NCBI GenBank assembly: GCA_903632075.3 | Contig: CAHIKZ030005493.1 | Span: forward strand, 1,413,001-1,477,000 | Direction: 5' to 3' | From: Acanthosepion pharaonis | Lineage: Eukaryota; Mollusca; Cephalopoda; Sepiida; Sepiidae | DNA length: 64,000 nucleotides | Shown here: positions 1 through 10,140 of the stretch, one piece after another | Layout: each line of letters begins with the position of its first letter | Position numbering within the stretch: position 1 is the first letter of the stretch | Position numbers and translations under genes: made by a program | The notes under the pieces: generated by a model | The model's input: the letters and a program-made list of their open reading frames with translations, nothing else | Database searches by the model: none | What the model was told of the DNA's origin: nothing

Positions 1-149
1 GCAGTACGCTCATCTGGTTACCGATGGCGGGATTTTCGTAGACAAGATCGAATTGCCAAAAAGAACGCGCCAATTTTGTCGGTGCACAAAAAGCACAGTG
101 TTAAAAGCGCTAAATTCCTTGGTGGGGGCGTTAAACTTCATGAAATAAT

Positions 150-1390
150 TAAAGCTCTAGGATATTTAATGTAGGACATAATGTTGTCCACGCTAGAGGG
201 CTGTGTGGATGTGACCTTTCGTGGTTTGATCGCAAAAGACTGTATCATCCGTACAGAATACCAAGGCCGGCGTAGGATCAAACAGTATATGAGATCCCTG
301 CTTATATTCTTGTAGAGCACTTAGGGTCGTACCTTATGCAGTATGGATATTTGATGATGCTCTAGAATATGATATCTGTGAGTTGGGGGTTTGAATTAAT
401 GATAGACCGAGAAGCCTTTACCCCCATTCCTAACTGCATTGAGATAGGTGGTAAGAATTATCCTGTCATTTTGACGGGAAGGAAACCAGCTTGTTGGAAG
501 TGTGGCGTGATTGGTTATCTTGCCCTTTCTTGCTTAGAGAAGAAGGCCACTGGAGTCCGGCCTAAGTTCGATCTCCCTCCAGCTGAAACTACTTGTTAGG
601 CGGCGCCTGTAATTGGCCTGCTTGCAACTGGCAGCAGTGCTCAAAAAGCCCCGGTTAGATGTCTTTCAGAGTCCACATTACCTGCCAAAAAGAAGTCAGA
701 AAAGAAGGAATGGCAATCGTGAGTAGAACGAGAGAGAAGCTCCAAGCTGCAGGATCTCATTCCCCTGAAGCCCCCCACCAAAACAAGGACACTAACAGTC
801 CCATTCCCAAGTGTGAGACTCCAGCTAGCTACCCCGAAAAGCTACATCAGCAGTACAAAAAATATGATCCCGGATACGAGAAGTTCGAGAAGATAAAAGA
901 ATTAGACAACCTGCTGAAGGTAAGAAAACAGCTTGGTCCAGTGAGGGGACCGAGTCCTTCAGTCTCCATACCATCTTACCCAAAAAAGGTTAGTCCCTCT
1001 TCTTACGACTAGTTCATTGACCCTAAATCCTACAAAACTGACCCCTTTAGAAAGGTGCCTATATCTCCGGGATAAAAAAGCGAAGATCAGTGGTGGTATC
1101 TCTACCCGAACTTCTCACAAAACTCTCCCGCAATGACTAGGTCACAGACTCCAACTCCTATAATGGGCCCCTTGAAAAGGTGTCCACTCCCAGTGCATCA
1201 ATGTCTTCCACTCTTGCCCAATTACGTCAACCAGCAAGCTCACAAAAGAGGCATAGAAGACCATCCCTGGAAACGAGAATAAAGAAGAAAGGCGAAATTG
1301 CCGTAAAACACCGGAAGAAATGTCTGCTGGGTGACACCAAGCTAAGTGGAAAAAGCTAAAAACTATGGCAACAGGATACATGCCTTAAAG
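150..1390 (+). pseudogene. Tx1-like ORF1 remnant with zinc knuckle
   Basis: The clearest part is an open stretch at 369-599 whose residues 42-55 read CWKCGVIGYLALSC. This is a CCHC knuckle spacing (C-x2-C-x4-x-x4-C) in which the histidine position is tyrosine. It follows a VILTGRKPAC strand typical of the region just before the knuckle in Tx1/L1-type ORF1 proteins. A later open stretch, 659-1012, is rich in K, P and S, as the low-complexity ORF1 tail often is, and similar basic text continues to about 1380 in another frame. ORF1 proteins bind the element RNA. The reading frame breaks several times, so this copy cannot make the protein. Limits are approximate. Confidence 0.55.
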
Positions 1391-1737
1391 CAATTGTTGG
1401 CTATGCAGAACTATGGCGATAAAGACATAGAAAACCCGCGGAATTTTCCGGGTGCAAATCGGGTCCTCACCGTCATCAGGACTGGCTAGGTGTCCCGGTA
1501 GACATGGGGGATGGTACGCCCCTTTGGCATTTTGGGAAAGTCAGGAAGCCAAATAAGTTGAGGCATTTCTCCTCAGGAAAGGTCCTAGTTTTTGTTCGCC
1601 ACTCCCTATATAGAGCACTAAAGCTAAATTTTTCGTGAGATATCTGGGGGCCTCGTGATATGAAGAATGAAGGGATCAATGGGCGAGGCCGTTGGTATCC
1701 TTATACCGACAACGTTTAAGACAGACGGCCAAATCTA

Positions 1738-2396
1738 TTGGATCTGACGATGTCACTCTTTTTAGCTAGTCTGGATGTTCTAGGGTTGAGGTCGGAGTCT
1801 CGAAGGGCGAAACTCATTCGCGACCTTCGGCGCCTGGGATTGGATATATGTGAAATAGAAGTGACTCATTTCCATCTGGTGACAATGATGACATACTGGC
1901 GAAGAGTTTTGACCTCTTTTCAGTGTAATATTACGTTCTATGAAGGGTTTCTTGGCTGGTAAACCGTTGTTTGGATGCTGTATGTACGCTTGTATTCGCG
2001 GGAGGGAAGGCTTTGTGTTATGGACATTACCATAAAAGACCAGGCATTTCGTCTCATTGGTCTTTATGCGCCGACTGACTCCTGGGAGCGGACCGCCTTT
2101 CTTCGGCGGATCGATCCGTTTCTGTCGTTGGGTAATTTTAGCGGGATAGTGGAATGCCGTCCTCGATCACGATGCAGATCGCACAGATCATACTAACAAC
2201 CCGAATGGAAAGCCATTTCAGGACTTTATCGACAAGTAAAGTGGATCTTGTTGATAAGTTCAGTAATGAATTTCCTCGGGAGGTAGTTTGGACTTGGACT
2301 AATAGGGGCAACTCGGCTTCGGTGTTGCGTACAAGCTACATTGACCGAGTCTTAGTTAGGAAAGTCGACCTAGAGCCCTTAGACTGTTCAAGTTAG
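1738..2396 (+). pseudogene. Tx1-like ORF2, apurinic-type endonuclease part
   Basis: Three overlapping frames together give the order of an APE-type endonuclease. 1738-1962 reads LDVLGLRSESRRAKLIRDL and ends IEVTHF, where the family has LNV at the first site and QETHF at the second; both the catalytic Asn and the catalytic Glu are replaced here. 1975-2196 gives RLIGLYAPTDSWERTAF, the family's APT block. 2154-2396 gives EFPREVVWTWTNRG and later YIDRVLVRK, matching the W-T-W and S-R-I-D blocks. This domain nicks target DNA to prime reverse transcription. Frameshifts between the blocks and the lost catalytic residues mean it is inactive. Confidence 0.75.
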
Positions 2397-3037
2397 AATT
2401 TCTGGTCTCTGGGGTTTGGAATAAGTGGTGGGATCACCTTAAGGCTACCATCAGGTTGTTTCCTGCTGATTAGAGTAAGCGACTAAAACCGAGATAGCAG
2501 AGAAAACGGAACAAGAATCTAGAGTACAAAAGGGCCTATAAAATTGGAAGATAGTAGGGAAAGAGGCGCAGAAGAATCAAGAAGAATCAAGCTCTGGTAG
2601 AGTTAGATTAAAAAAGATGTCTTCCGAGGCAAGAAATATTGCCGCTGAATTGCGAGTTGAAGAAGTTCGGAGTAGCGGAGATCGATATATCGCTAGCGTC
2701 TCATTGCCGGATGGGCGTCACACCGTAACTACAAACGATATGAGACTTTCCGATCTTATTTTCAGGATCTTTTTACCAGGGAGCCCGGACTGAGTCCGCC
2801 TCAGTTCGACACCTATTTGGCTGACTTTCCTCGCCTCGGCTGGGTGCGTGTTCCGATAACAGAGGAGTAAATCTAGGATGCGTTGAAGCATGTCGGTCGA
2901 GACAAGACTCCGAGTATCAATGGACTCCCCTACAAGGTGTACTTGAGGCAGTCAACGTGTTCGTCCCGTCACTGCTGGCACTGGTCTTTAACCAATGTAT
3001 GAAGAACGGGAATATACCCTAACTCTCCCCTAGAGGT

Positions 3038-3726
3038 GTGGTCAAGTTGCTTCACAAGAATAAATACGTAAGAGATGGGATTAATAATTTCCGGTCCTTA
3101 TGTATGTTGAATACAGAGTTAAAGATTTGGGCCAAGATCTTAACCAACGGTTTGCAAGCTGTCCTGCCGAGCGTGATTCACCCCGAGCAGACATGCGCTG
3201 AGAAAGGTCGAAATATTCAGGAGAACATTCATGTGATACGCTTGATCGGAGAACAAGTCGACAATGAAGCCGCGCTGATCAATTCAGATCAGTCCAAGGC
3301 ATTTGATAGGGTTGATCATCGATTTCTCGGGGATGTTATCGACTTGGCTGTCTTCAAGCGGTACTTTCGATCCTGGATCCGTCTCCTGTTGAAGTGAATG
3401 GCGTAAGGTCGAAACCTTTCATGTTGCCCAGATCCATTCGTCAAAGTTGCTCGCTTTCGCCGATGCTGTACATTCTTGCATTGGAGCCCTTCATTCTCAA
3501 GTTAAATGCGAATCGAGTCATACTTGGGATTACCCTACCTGGTTCGAACACCCCGGCCAAGTATTGCGCCTATGCCGGTGACGTCACCGCTTTCGTGAAA
3601 AGCAACGCTGAGATTGACGAACTTGGCAAGGAAATCAGCATGTATGAGGAGGTGACAGGAGCCAATAGCAACCGCAAGAAGTCTGTGGGCTTGCTGCTGA
3701 GTGCATGGAAGGGAATCTCTCCTTAA
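3038..3726 (+). pseudogene. Tx1-like ORF2, reverse transcriptase part
   Basis: 3038-3397 carries the fingers and palm start: a FRSLCMLNTELKIWAKIL block, then QTCAEKGRNIQENIHVIRLI and DQSKAFDRVDH, which holds the first catalytic Asp. A frameshift at 3394-3397 leads into 3394-3726 with LSPMLYILALEPF and CAYAGDVTAFV. The last motif should read YADD; the first Asp has become Gly (YAGD), so the polymerase would be dead even without the frameshift. EVTGANSNRKKSVGLLL after it matches the usual strand after YADD in Tx1 elements. Coding between 2400 and 3037 is too broken to follow. Confidence 0.8.
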
Positions 3727-4024
3727 AGAGGAAGGAGGAAGTTTATGCCTAGCACATACCCCATCCTTCTTTACCGGCACTCAGTACTTCAACTCCCGTG
3801 CGCCGAGATAATTTTATTGGTTCGAGTCTTGTTTCCTCTCTTGTGGGATGACAAGGGTTCCTATGTTGCGTCGGCCGGTCTGTTGCCTCCACCACTTTGA
3901 GGGTGGTCTAGGAATGCCCAACGTTGCGGCTTAAGTTCCAAAATCGAATACGTCAGCAAGATGAGGGCAACGACCTCTTCTGGGAGGGGACACCAAGAAA
4001 GCGTTTCCGGCATTGAGAAGTCTG

Positions 4025-4038
4025 AATCATGGCCGAGG
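4025..4038 (+). repeat. Left target-site duplication of the 5S SINE
   Basis: AATCATGGCCGAGG here matches AATCATGGCCGAG at 4506-4518 across the insertion; one extra G separates the copies. It belongs to the LINE ORF2 sequence, showing that the SINE arrived after the LINE. Confidence 0.8.
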
Positions 4039-4039
4039 T

Positions 4040-4156
4040 GCTTACGGTTAAATCACGCTGAAACACCGGTTCTCGTTCGATCACCGAAGTTAAGCATCGT
4101 AGAGCCAGGTCAGTACTTAGATGGGGGACCGCTTGGGAACACCTGGTACTGTAAGC
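4040..4156 (+). rRNA. 5S rRNA-like head of a SINE (not a true 5S gene)
   Basis: Over 117 nt this follows metazoan 5S rRNA: GCTTACGG at the 5' end, CACGCTGAAACACCGGTTCT, then ATCACCGAAGTTAAGCATCG (A-box region), GGTCAGTACTTAGATGG and GGGACCGCTTGGGAACACC (C-box region), ending CTGTAAGC. The terminal stem is intact (GCTTAC pairs with GTAAGC). Differences such as AGAGCC for the usual GGGCC indicate a derived copy. Because it is fused to a SINE body and flanked by target duplications, it is a transposed 5S-derived promoter rather than a member of a 5S cluster. Confidence 0.85.
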
Positions 4157-4505
4157 CCCCAAAGTCCAACCCTTACCTCACAGTCGGTGGGGGGGTGCAA
4201 AACGGTAGTGTCAGAGCTATGCCGTCCGGAACTTCGTTCCTGGTAGGGCCACCCAAGGCGGACAGGTCTGACACACACGCCGGCTAACAAGGGCCCTGGT
4301 GAAAATCCAAGGAGCGTCTGCATCGGCAACCGGCGGCTTCTGGTCGTTCCTGTCTCTGCATCTGTGGGAACCCCGCGGCAAGCAAGAACGTTATCCGAGT
4401 AGGCCTGGGTACCCTACTTCTGTAATTTATCCCAAGAATCTTCTTCTCACAACAGGAAGAAGCCGGTTCAATCCGCCCAGGGTGAATGCCGCATCACACA
4501 CACAC
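4040..4505 (+). mobile_element. SINE with 5S rRNA-derived head, inserted in the Tx1 LINE
   Basis: The element starts with a near-complete 5S rRNA sequence (4040-4156). It continues with a body of about 335 bp containing a B-box-like GGTTCAATCC at 4465-4474 and ends in a CA tail at about 4493-4505. It is bounded by a target-site duplication: AATCATGGCCGAGG at 4025-4038 and AATCATGGCCGAG at 4506-4518. The LINE ORF2 frame is interrupted exactly there. This is the architecture of SINE3-type elements: pol III promoter from 5S rRNA, then a body and a LINE-related tail. The body stretch around 4215-4270 looks like a shared SINE core, but I cannot name which one. Confidence 0.85.
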
Positions 4506-4518
4506 AATCATGGCCGAG
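4506..4518 (+). repeat. Right target-site duplication of the 5S SINE
   Basis: This is the second copy of the duplicated LINE sequence, directly after the CA tail. The LINE protein resumes within it (AECSFYREC). Confidence 0.8.
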
Positions 4519-5181
4519 TGCTCCTTTTATCGCGAGTGTCGAATCGCTCTGAAAGACTCTACACAAGTTATTGAAAACTATTGAAATTGAGTCCTCTCCG
4601 TCACCCAACTGTTGTCTCCTAAGGCATTATATTGTGATAGTGCGGAGGCCGCTGGAGATACTCTAAGGGATGAGCTTTGTTTTGATGGAGGATGAAATAA
4701 GCTCTCGGTGGCCTTAGGCGTTCGGATGGCGGTGTCTCAATAACGACGAGGCATCACTCACCTGGCTGGTGTTGCGGAACGCCATCTGTGTCGGCAAAAA
4801 CCTCTGTGCAGTGGAGTTGGCAGGTACGCCAAAGTGCGTGCCTTGAGGTGGGGCGGTTGAGTCCTTGGGGCAAATCTTACTCCACTCTAGCGTCGTACGG
4901 CCGTTGTGCGATCTGGTTTAAGGTGACATGCTTCGCATCATATTCGACGCCAGTTCGTTTGTAGCAATGTTGTGCCGGAGTTGAATAGAATTGAACACCT
5001 ATATGTGTTCTTGTATTTACTTGGTATTATGCGAGTCGTGATTTGGACGACACGACAGAAGGAGTTTTATGGATGTGAGAAGTTTTCTTCTTTACTAATT
5101 TTATTCTTTAAGCTTAAAATAAAAAAATTAGTGTGGAAAGGAGGTCACTCTCTTCATTTAAATTCGGAAAATGGTGGTTGA
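4507..5181 (+). pseudogene. Tx1-like ORF2 C-terminal remnant
   Basis: After the SINE insertion the host frame resumes with AECSFYRECRIALKDS, which fits the FYRECRKAL block of Tx1-type ORF2. Near the end, 5025-5120 reads MRVVIWTTRQKEFYG and ILFFKLKIKKLVW, like the terminal VIWETRKKGLY and LILFFRHQLRVKI blocks. Before the insertion the upstream part, 3730-4025, also carries fragments such as LGMPNVAA. The two halves are therefore one ORF2 tail split by the SINE. In-frame stops are present in between. Confidence 0.65.
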
Positions 5182-5230
5182 GCGTTTCACGTCTGGTTTG
5201 TTTGAGAGGGGTTAACTTAGAGTGACATCT

Positions 5231-5689
5231 GGAGGTGATATAGGAATAAGGATATTGATACCCTGGTTTAAACATTTGTTATTTAGTGTTAGGCTAGTGT
5301 AAGTCGTTTTTCTTTTTGCTTAAGTTGAGGGATTTAACTTAGCTAGGGTGTGGATGGCTCTTTTATTTTTTTGTCCCCCAATTTTTTTATTTTTTGTTGG
5401 TTTATTTCCCTTCCAACTTCCAATCAAGGTGACAGGGATTGCAGTACTTTGGTTAACCTGTGAGATGTCTTTCGTTTTCGAATGTGAGATTTCGCAATTG
5501 TTATTGTGTCTAAATGTCTGAGTGCGAGTCTCAGTGATCGTAGAACGGGTGCATGGAAATCATTTTATGAATCCTGCAGTATTTTTTCTTCCAGTTAACT
5601 GTTACCTCTTCCATGATTAGACTGTGGGGGTGCCTGTTATTAACAATAGTCTTGATTAGCTGTGTAGATAGTTTTATATCATGAACATT
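5231..5689. other. No gene seen
   Basis: AT-rich DNA with poly-T runs near 5365-5395. I see no recognisable coding or repeat motif. Confidence 0.5.
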
Positions 5690-6115
5690 GGTCCGTCCTG
5701 GGTATGACGATAAACTACATCCGCGCCCTGTGTAAGATGATAAACTATGTCCAATAACAAGGCCTCTGATCAGAAGGATTTTAGGGGCGTGGAACCACCT
5801 CTTAATTGCTAGATCCACCCTGACCCGGGGGTGGTAGCACCTGTTATGTTCCCAGCTATGGGTAAATAGTTAACCCCTAAACTGGAATAAAAAAAAAACA
5901 TAAAAATTTAAAAATTAGGTTTTAATACCAAAAATACATTGTGAAAAATAATTAGAAGCAATACATTTTAAAAAAATTACCAGCAATAGATTTTTTTTAA
6001 ATTACCAGCAATAGATTTAAAAAAAAATATTATCAGCAATAAAAAAAAAATTTTCGGCATGAAATAACCGATTGAGGTTGTTATGCCTTAAAACAAACAA
6101 GCAAACAAACAAACA
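5690..6115 (-). repeat. Interspersed 'GGTAAT' repeat, copy 1
   Basis: On the minus strand this begins with an AAAC-type tail complement (6092-6115) and runs through several copies of a TATTGCTGGTAAT-like subrepeat (5935-6060). It ends in a G+C-richer block containing GTTAACTATTTACCCATAGC and GCATACCCAGG-like text. The same order occurs on the plus strand at 41941-42352, and its second half at 27228-27390. The family is non-coding; a SINE or MITE is possible. Confidence 0.75.
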
Positions 6116-6238
6116 TGGACATTGGGGACATATTTTCAGATTTTTATCAACACAGCCCTCGACAAAACAGCTGTACATATAGGGATTAGGTAGGATTTCT
6201 TAGAATGAATGTGGCATTATGGTGTATGTGTATGGAAG

Positions 6239-6735
6239 TGTTGTGTGGATGAGGTGTTTTGGTGAAAGAAATCATGTCCGGATGCTTTGGTCAATAACTG
6301 AAACTAGCTAAGCTAGCGATAAGACAAATGAAGACTAGCCTTCTCGCCATCACAATTTTGCCAATGTGGCTTAATTGTACTTTTGTATAATAAATATTGA
6401 GCAGTTAACGATTAGATTTCGTTAAAGCTCTGCTAGTCGACCTCTCTGTCCAATGGCTATGCTTACGGGAAGAGTCTCGCCTGCGGAGATAGACAGCTGC
6501 ACAACCCCGTGTATGCGCGGCCTACGAGGAATCTTTGCCCGAACGTACGCACTCGGAAAACCCCATGTTAAAAACCAGCCTTGTTCCAAATCCCATCTTC
6601 TGGGGAATTTCGGATAAATACCGAAGGATTAACGATTAACTATTAGTCTGTGTTCTTATCTGTGTGCCATATTATTGTCCAGAATAAACTACTTCTTATT
6701 TTCTATGTGTGTGTCAATCTTTCCCATTTACAACA
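6239..6735 (+). mobile_element. Gypsy-like LTR with adjoining primer-binding site
   Basis: The stretch starts TGTTGTG and ends TTTACAACA, so it has inverted TG...CA termini. It is followed at 6738 by TGGCGACGAGGGA, which looks like a primer-binding site complementary to a tRNA-Ser 3' end, as in Mag-type gypsy elements. Its middle (6430-6610) is related to the LTR at 46732-47391 and to fragments at 14379 and 39140. The internal part is lost: within about 140 bp the sequence changes to an RTE-like 3' end, so no gag or pol remains. Confidence 0.65.
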
Positions 6736-6737
6736 TT

Positions 6738-6752
6738 TGGCGACGAGGGATG
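6738..6752 (+). promoter_or_regulatory. Putative primer-binding site
   Basis: TGGCGACGAGGGA begins 2 bp after the LTR end ACAACA, the position expected for the tRNA-primed start of minus-strand synthesis. Confidence 0.5.
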
Positions 6753-6877
6753 CGAATGTTAAAATTTCCAGCGGGAAAATTCCTTTAAACACGAATCCTC
6801 GGTCAGTGTTGATATTAGACTGGAAATTGTTGTCAAATATTGGTATCCCACTGGAAAAAAAAAAAACTTATTAAGAG

Positions 6878-6950
6878 TTACGAATGACAGGAAATTGTGG
6901 TGAGCCATGATCGCCTACATCCTGAAAGGACACGAAGAAATCTTATATAT
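6878..6950 (+). mobile_element. RTE-like LINE 3' end fragment
   Basis: GTGAGCCATGATCGCCTACA followed by AAGAAATC resembles the 3' end seen at 10095-10140 and, in reverse, near 36650, 38705 and 53375 (GATCATGACTCTCCACAA-like). Only the extreme 3' end is present. Confidence 0.5.
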
Positions 6951-7452
6951 TAACTTTTATTTATATGTCAGCATAAATGATAAAATCAACAGAATGGCTT
7001 TTATGACTCACTCAGCGTGAGGATACCATTTTTAAGGAAATGGACAATCTAAAGATTTTCTTCTCTCGTGTTTTTTTTTTTTTTTAAATTAACTTTTGTG
7101 TTTTAGGAACTATTTTAACTACATTTCTTGGTTGGGCATTTTTATTTACTTCCTTCACGGTGATGTTAAGTAAAATAATTTATCGTTTTATCTATAACTG
7201 GAGGAAAGTTTTTATTTCACGTTTCTTACGGCAGTAAAATTGTTGCAGCTTCCAGTCAGATGTAATCTAATTTTTTTTTATTTTAAATCAATCGTTCCTC
7301 TTTTATTGGTCAACGGAAGTTGGATTAATCCATTACCGCTACTATTTCTAGCAATAAACACGGTCAACATCCGCTTCCGGTTGAAACATTTTATAATAAG
7401 TAATTAATAATCTTAATTGGAACCATTATTTTTATTTCATCTATTATTATTT

Positions 7453-7800
7453 TGGGCCCCGTGTGAGGATTCAACCCGATGATGATAGCCATAACTCAGT
7501 TCGTGTTCACAGTTTAGAGACAAAACCCTTTCCTCAGCAGATGAGCTTTTTCAAGCAGTGCTACTACCTGCGCACTACCAATGATGTCAGGTATCCCCAA
7601 GGCATCTTGCGAGATAGAAAGTATCTAAGAAAATAATCATCAGTGCACCAACCACAAAAAAGGACAACATGACCTGCTGTTTTGCTACATTTCTCCGAAT
7701 TACCTTATTTGGTGTTGGTACCTCTCTATATTCGCCTGCTCTGCTTTTATAATATTTTTATATCAAGGCACCGCGCCGTCCATTACGATCCATTTAGGGC
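7453..7800 (-). mobile_element. RLE LINE 3' fragment between ATT arrays
   Basis: Related in sequence to 12715-13000 and 14970-15240. Shared landmarks include a GATGAGCT-like block, TTTCAAGCAGTGCTACTACC, TATCCCCAAGGCATCTTGCG and ATTTCTCCGA. It lies between ATT runs at 7441-7450 and 7803-7840. In the 14967-15861 copy this sequence is the 3' portion after a coding block, so it is probably 3' UTR. Confidence 0.45.
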
Positions 7801-7802
7801 TC

Positions 7803-7838
<36 letters not shown>

Positions 7839-7840
7839 TC
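7801..7840. repeat. (ATT)n microsatellite, tail of the adjacent LINE
   Basis: About 12 ATT units. On the minus strand these are an AAT tail directly after the RLE LINE 3' end, as also seen at 42797, 45190 and 45906. Confidence 0.85.
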
Positions 7841-8377
7841 ATTTGATTTCTGTTGTATATGTATTTCCTTCCGGGTCCTAACCAGAAAACTAAAGTCAGA
7901 AATGGCATCATGACATTTTCCACTGATCATTTTTGTAAAATAAAAATAAAAAACTAAGATCACACATTTTACATAGAGAAAGGTCTTCGTAATGTGTGGG
8001 CTGTACTCATGAGTACAATTTTTTGTATTTCTTTAATTCATGGGCTACCAGGGATTCCTTTCGACGAGTCTATCAGAACCTTTTCCAATCGATCCGAGGC
8101 TTCAACTACAACTAAAATTATTGATGTCCTCATGTGCCACCTTTTCTAATCTTTTCAATTTCAAGGTCCGTGTATTTTGATAGTTTTTTGAAGATCTTCA
8201 AAGATACATTGCAGTCTGCAGGGACCGTTATGTCAATAAGTCAATAAGGAAGCACATTTTGTCATTTCGGTCTCTAATCACGATGTCTGATCGATTAGCT
8301 TTGATTGTTCTCTATGTGTGCATTTTGAAGTCCCATAAAATTGTTACAGGTAATATCTCCGTAACCGGGGTTGAGTT
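7841..8377 (-). pseudogene. RLE LINE C-terminus, 5'-truncated copy
   Basis: On the minus strand this carries, in broken frames, the same block as the copies at 42.5-45.9 kb: VPADCNVSLKIFKKLSKYTD, then LEIE, a weakened version of the WHMGTSTIPVVVGALG block, and the CHDAISDFSFLVRTRKEIH stretch near the end. It terminates in the AAT tail whose complement is the ATT array at 7803-7840. The protein is the C-terminal end of an RLE-carrying LINE, probably of the R4/Dong group. Confidence 0.65.
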
Positions 8378-8440
8378 GTATTATTATTATGATTATTATT
8401 ATTATTGTTGTTGTTGTTGTTGTTGTTGCTTTTGCTGTTG

Positions 8441-8479
<39 letters not shown>

Positions 8480-8483
8480 GACA

Positions 8484-8521
<38 letters not shown>
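8378..8521. repeat. Compound microsatellite ATT / TTG / ATG / poly-T
   Basis: Consecutive blocks of ATT, GTT, then GAT triplets, followed by about 35 T. The predicted peptide across it (Y, C, D and F runs) is an artefact of the repeat. Confidence 0.9.
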
Positions 8522-8524
<3 letters not shown>

Positions 8525-9109
8525 TGTCATAAGATGAGACCCAATGCAATCAGAGAGAGAAAAAATTTTGATTGCAATCTTTCTCGGATCGGTTGGTGAA
8601 GCTTAAACTACAGCTGAGATTTGACGTCTTGCAAAAGCCACTGCTTTTTTGAAATAATAGCTCTCTTCATCCGCTTCTTTTATATCCACCTTCCCCCGGT
8701 ATCCGCTGGTTCTGTTGCTCATTGAGGCTGAGGGTTAAATCTAATTGGATCTAATTCTCCAGCGAATAGAGGTAAATTAACTGAATCTTGTCACACAGTC
8801 AACCCATCGCACATCTTGTGAGTCTGGTTGATAATATATACGATGAAAATAGAGTTTGACCATTTTCACATAGTTTCCAACGTGTACTTCGAAGTATTCT
8901 CTTCGGTCGCGGATACTTGATTGGAATAAAAGGAATGACTGGGATTTTGTATATTTTAAAAAATTTTCAGTGATGAATCTTCAGCCAAAAATAAAGGTGG
9001 ATGAAGAAATTTCTTGAATATTTAATAAAACGGTGGTTTGAATAAGAATGGATGGGTTAGACTTTTTCCATAATTGAATAATTACGGTGGTTCGTCTATT
9101 TAAAACGCA
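8522..9109. other. No gene seen
   Basis: AT-rich unique-looking sequence; I see no coding or repeat motif. Confidence 0.45.
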
Positions 9110-9151
9110 AATCTATCTATCTAGCTCACTAGCTATATCTATCCGTTCATA

Positions 9152-9204
<53 letters not shown>

Positions 9205-9213
9205 ATTTTCTGC

Positions 9214-9268
<55 letters not shown>

Positions 9269-9272
9269 GCTC

Positions 9273-9303
<31 letters not shown>

Positions 9304-9312
9304 ATTTTCTGC

Positions 9313-9355
<43 letters not shown>

Positions 9356-9359
9356 GCTC

Positions 9360-9405
<46 letters not shown>

Positions 9406-9406
9406 G
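9110..9406. repeat. (ATCT)n array with higher-order structure
   Basis: Long TATC runs are separated by two alternating spacers, TAATTTTCTGCAT (near 9203 and 9302) and TGCTCT (near 9268 and 9355). A compound unit of about 100 bp has thus been duplicated. Confidence 0.9.
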
Positions 9407-9470
9407 CACGTGGTTAAGTGGTCAGAACGTTCGCATTCCGAGCATCAAACCCGTTTTGAATTCTCACCCT
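9403..9470 (+). repeat. tRNA-like SINE head (degenerate)
   Basis: GTGGTTAAGTGGTCAGAACG has the look of an A-box D-arm, and GTTTTGAATTCTCACCC about 40 nt later could be a worn B-box. It sits directly after the ATCT array. No cloverleaf can be closed. Confidence 0.4.
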
Positions 9471-9542
9471 GATTGATTTAGGAAGTCTGATGAAATGATC
9501 CAAACGTGTGGTACCTATGGAAAGGACGTAAATACTAAAACA

Positions 9543-9830
9543 GGATTTTCCTCTCTCTTTCTCTCCCCCCCTCTCTCTCTCTCTTTCTCTCTCTCTCTTT
9601 CTCTGTCTCTCTCTCTTTCTCTCCCTCTCTCTCTCTTTCTACTGTCTCTCTCTTTATACTCTCCCTCTCTTTCTCTGTCTCTCTCTCTTTCGACTCTCTC
9701 TCTCTCTCTCTTTATATTCTCTCTCTTTCTCTGTATCTCTCTCTTTCTCTTTCTACCCTCTCTCTCTCTTTCTACCCTCTCTTTCTACTCTCTTTCTCTG
9801 TCTCTCCCTCTCTGTCTCTCTGTCAGTGCT
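9543..9830. repeat. (CT)n-rich array
   Basis: Nearly 290 bp of CT dinucleotides with interspersed TTTCT and TACT. The S/L-rich open frame over it is a repeat artefact. Confidence 0.9.
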
Positions 9831-9929
9831 GAAACGACCATTATATATTATGTATCTGTCTATGTCTTCTCTAGAATGATAATAAAATTCCATGAACAGA
9901 GAGTCTTAAAGAAAATAACAACAGGGTGA

Positions 9930-10140
9930 ATTCTTCTACTCAGAATCAAGAAAGCCAGCTGAATTTCCTTGGACACATAATGAGGAAAATGGGATTAGTA
10001 AATTTAATCCGCACGCATCATATTAAAGGTAAGAGAGATTGGGTAAAACAGTGAGCCACTTACCTGACGAGGGGTGAATTGGATAACGGTAGGATTGTGG
10101 AGAGTCATGATCGCCTATGATCTGAAGTAACGAGGTACAT
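9930..10140 (+). pseudogene. RTE-like LINE C-terminus and 3' end
   Basis: In broken frames this reads LNFLGHIMRKMGLVNLIRTH and IKGKRD, followed by GGATAACGGTAGGATTGTGG and GAGTCATGATCGCCTATGA. It parallels the minus-strand copy at 36734-36970 (LRFLGYIMRKDGLENPIRTG). The block is the C-terminal end of an endonuclease-reverse transcriptase LINE protein. The copy is 5'-truncated and carries stops. Confidence 0.65.

Larger units (their letters stand above)
1..5230 (+). mobile_element. Decayed Tx1-clade non-LTR retrotransposon
   Basis: One LINE-like element can be followed in order along this stretch: a CCHC-type ORF1 remnant, an APE-type endonuclease start near 1741, reverse transcriptase motifs at 3038-3726 and an ORF2 C-terminus near 5010-5120. 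The order and the wording of the motifs (for example LGLRSESRRAKLIRDLRRL, then SKAFDRVDH) fit the Tx1 branch of the L1 superfamily. The copy is dead: several frameshifts, in-frame stops and lost catalytic residues are visible, and a SINE has landed in ORF2. The left end lies outside the window; the right end is approximate because I see no clear tail. Base composition is richer in G+C than the AT-rich DNA that follows. Confidence 0.8.

Noticed and set aside
4040..4156. Functional 5S rRNA gene
   Set aside because: Flanked by SINE body, CA tail and target duplications within a LINE; a promoter-derived head is the better explanation.
3961..4574. Open frames of 69-108 codons across the 5S SINE
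   Set aside because: They cross the 5S-derived sequence and SINE body, which are non-coding, and mix LINE and SINE sequence.
9495..9929. 144-codon S/L-rich frame
   Set aside because: Spans the CT array; composition is entirely explained by TCTC repeats.
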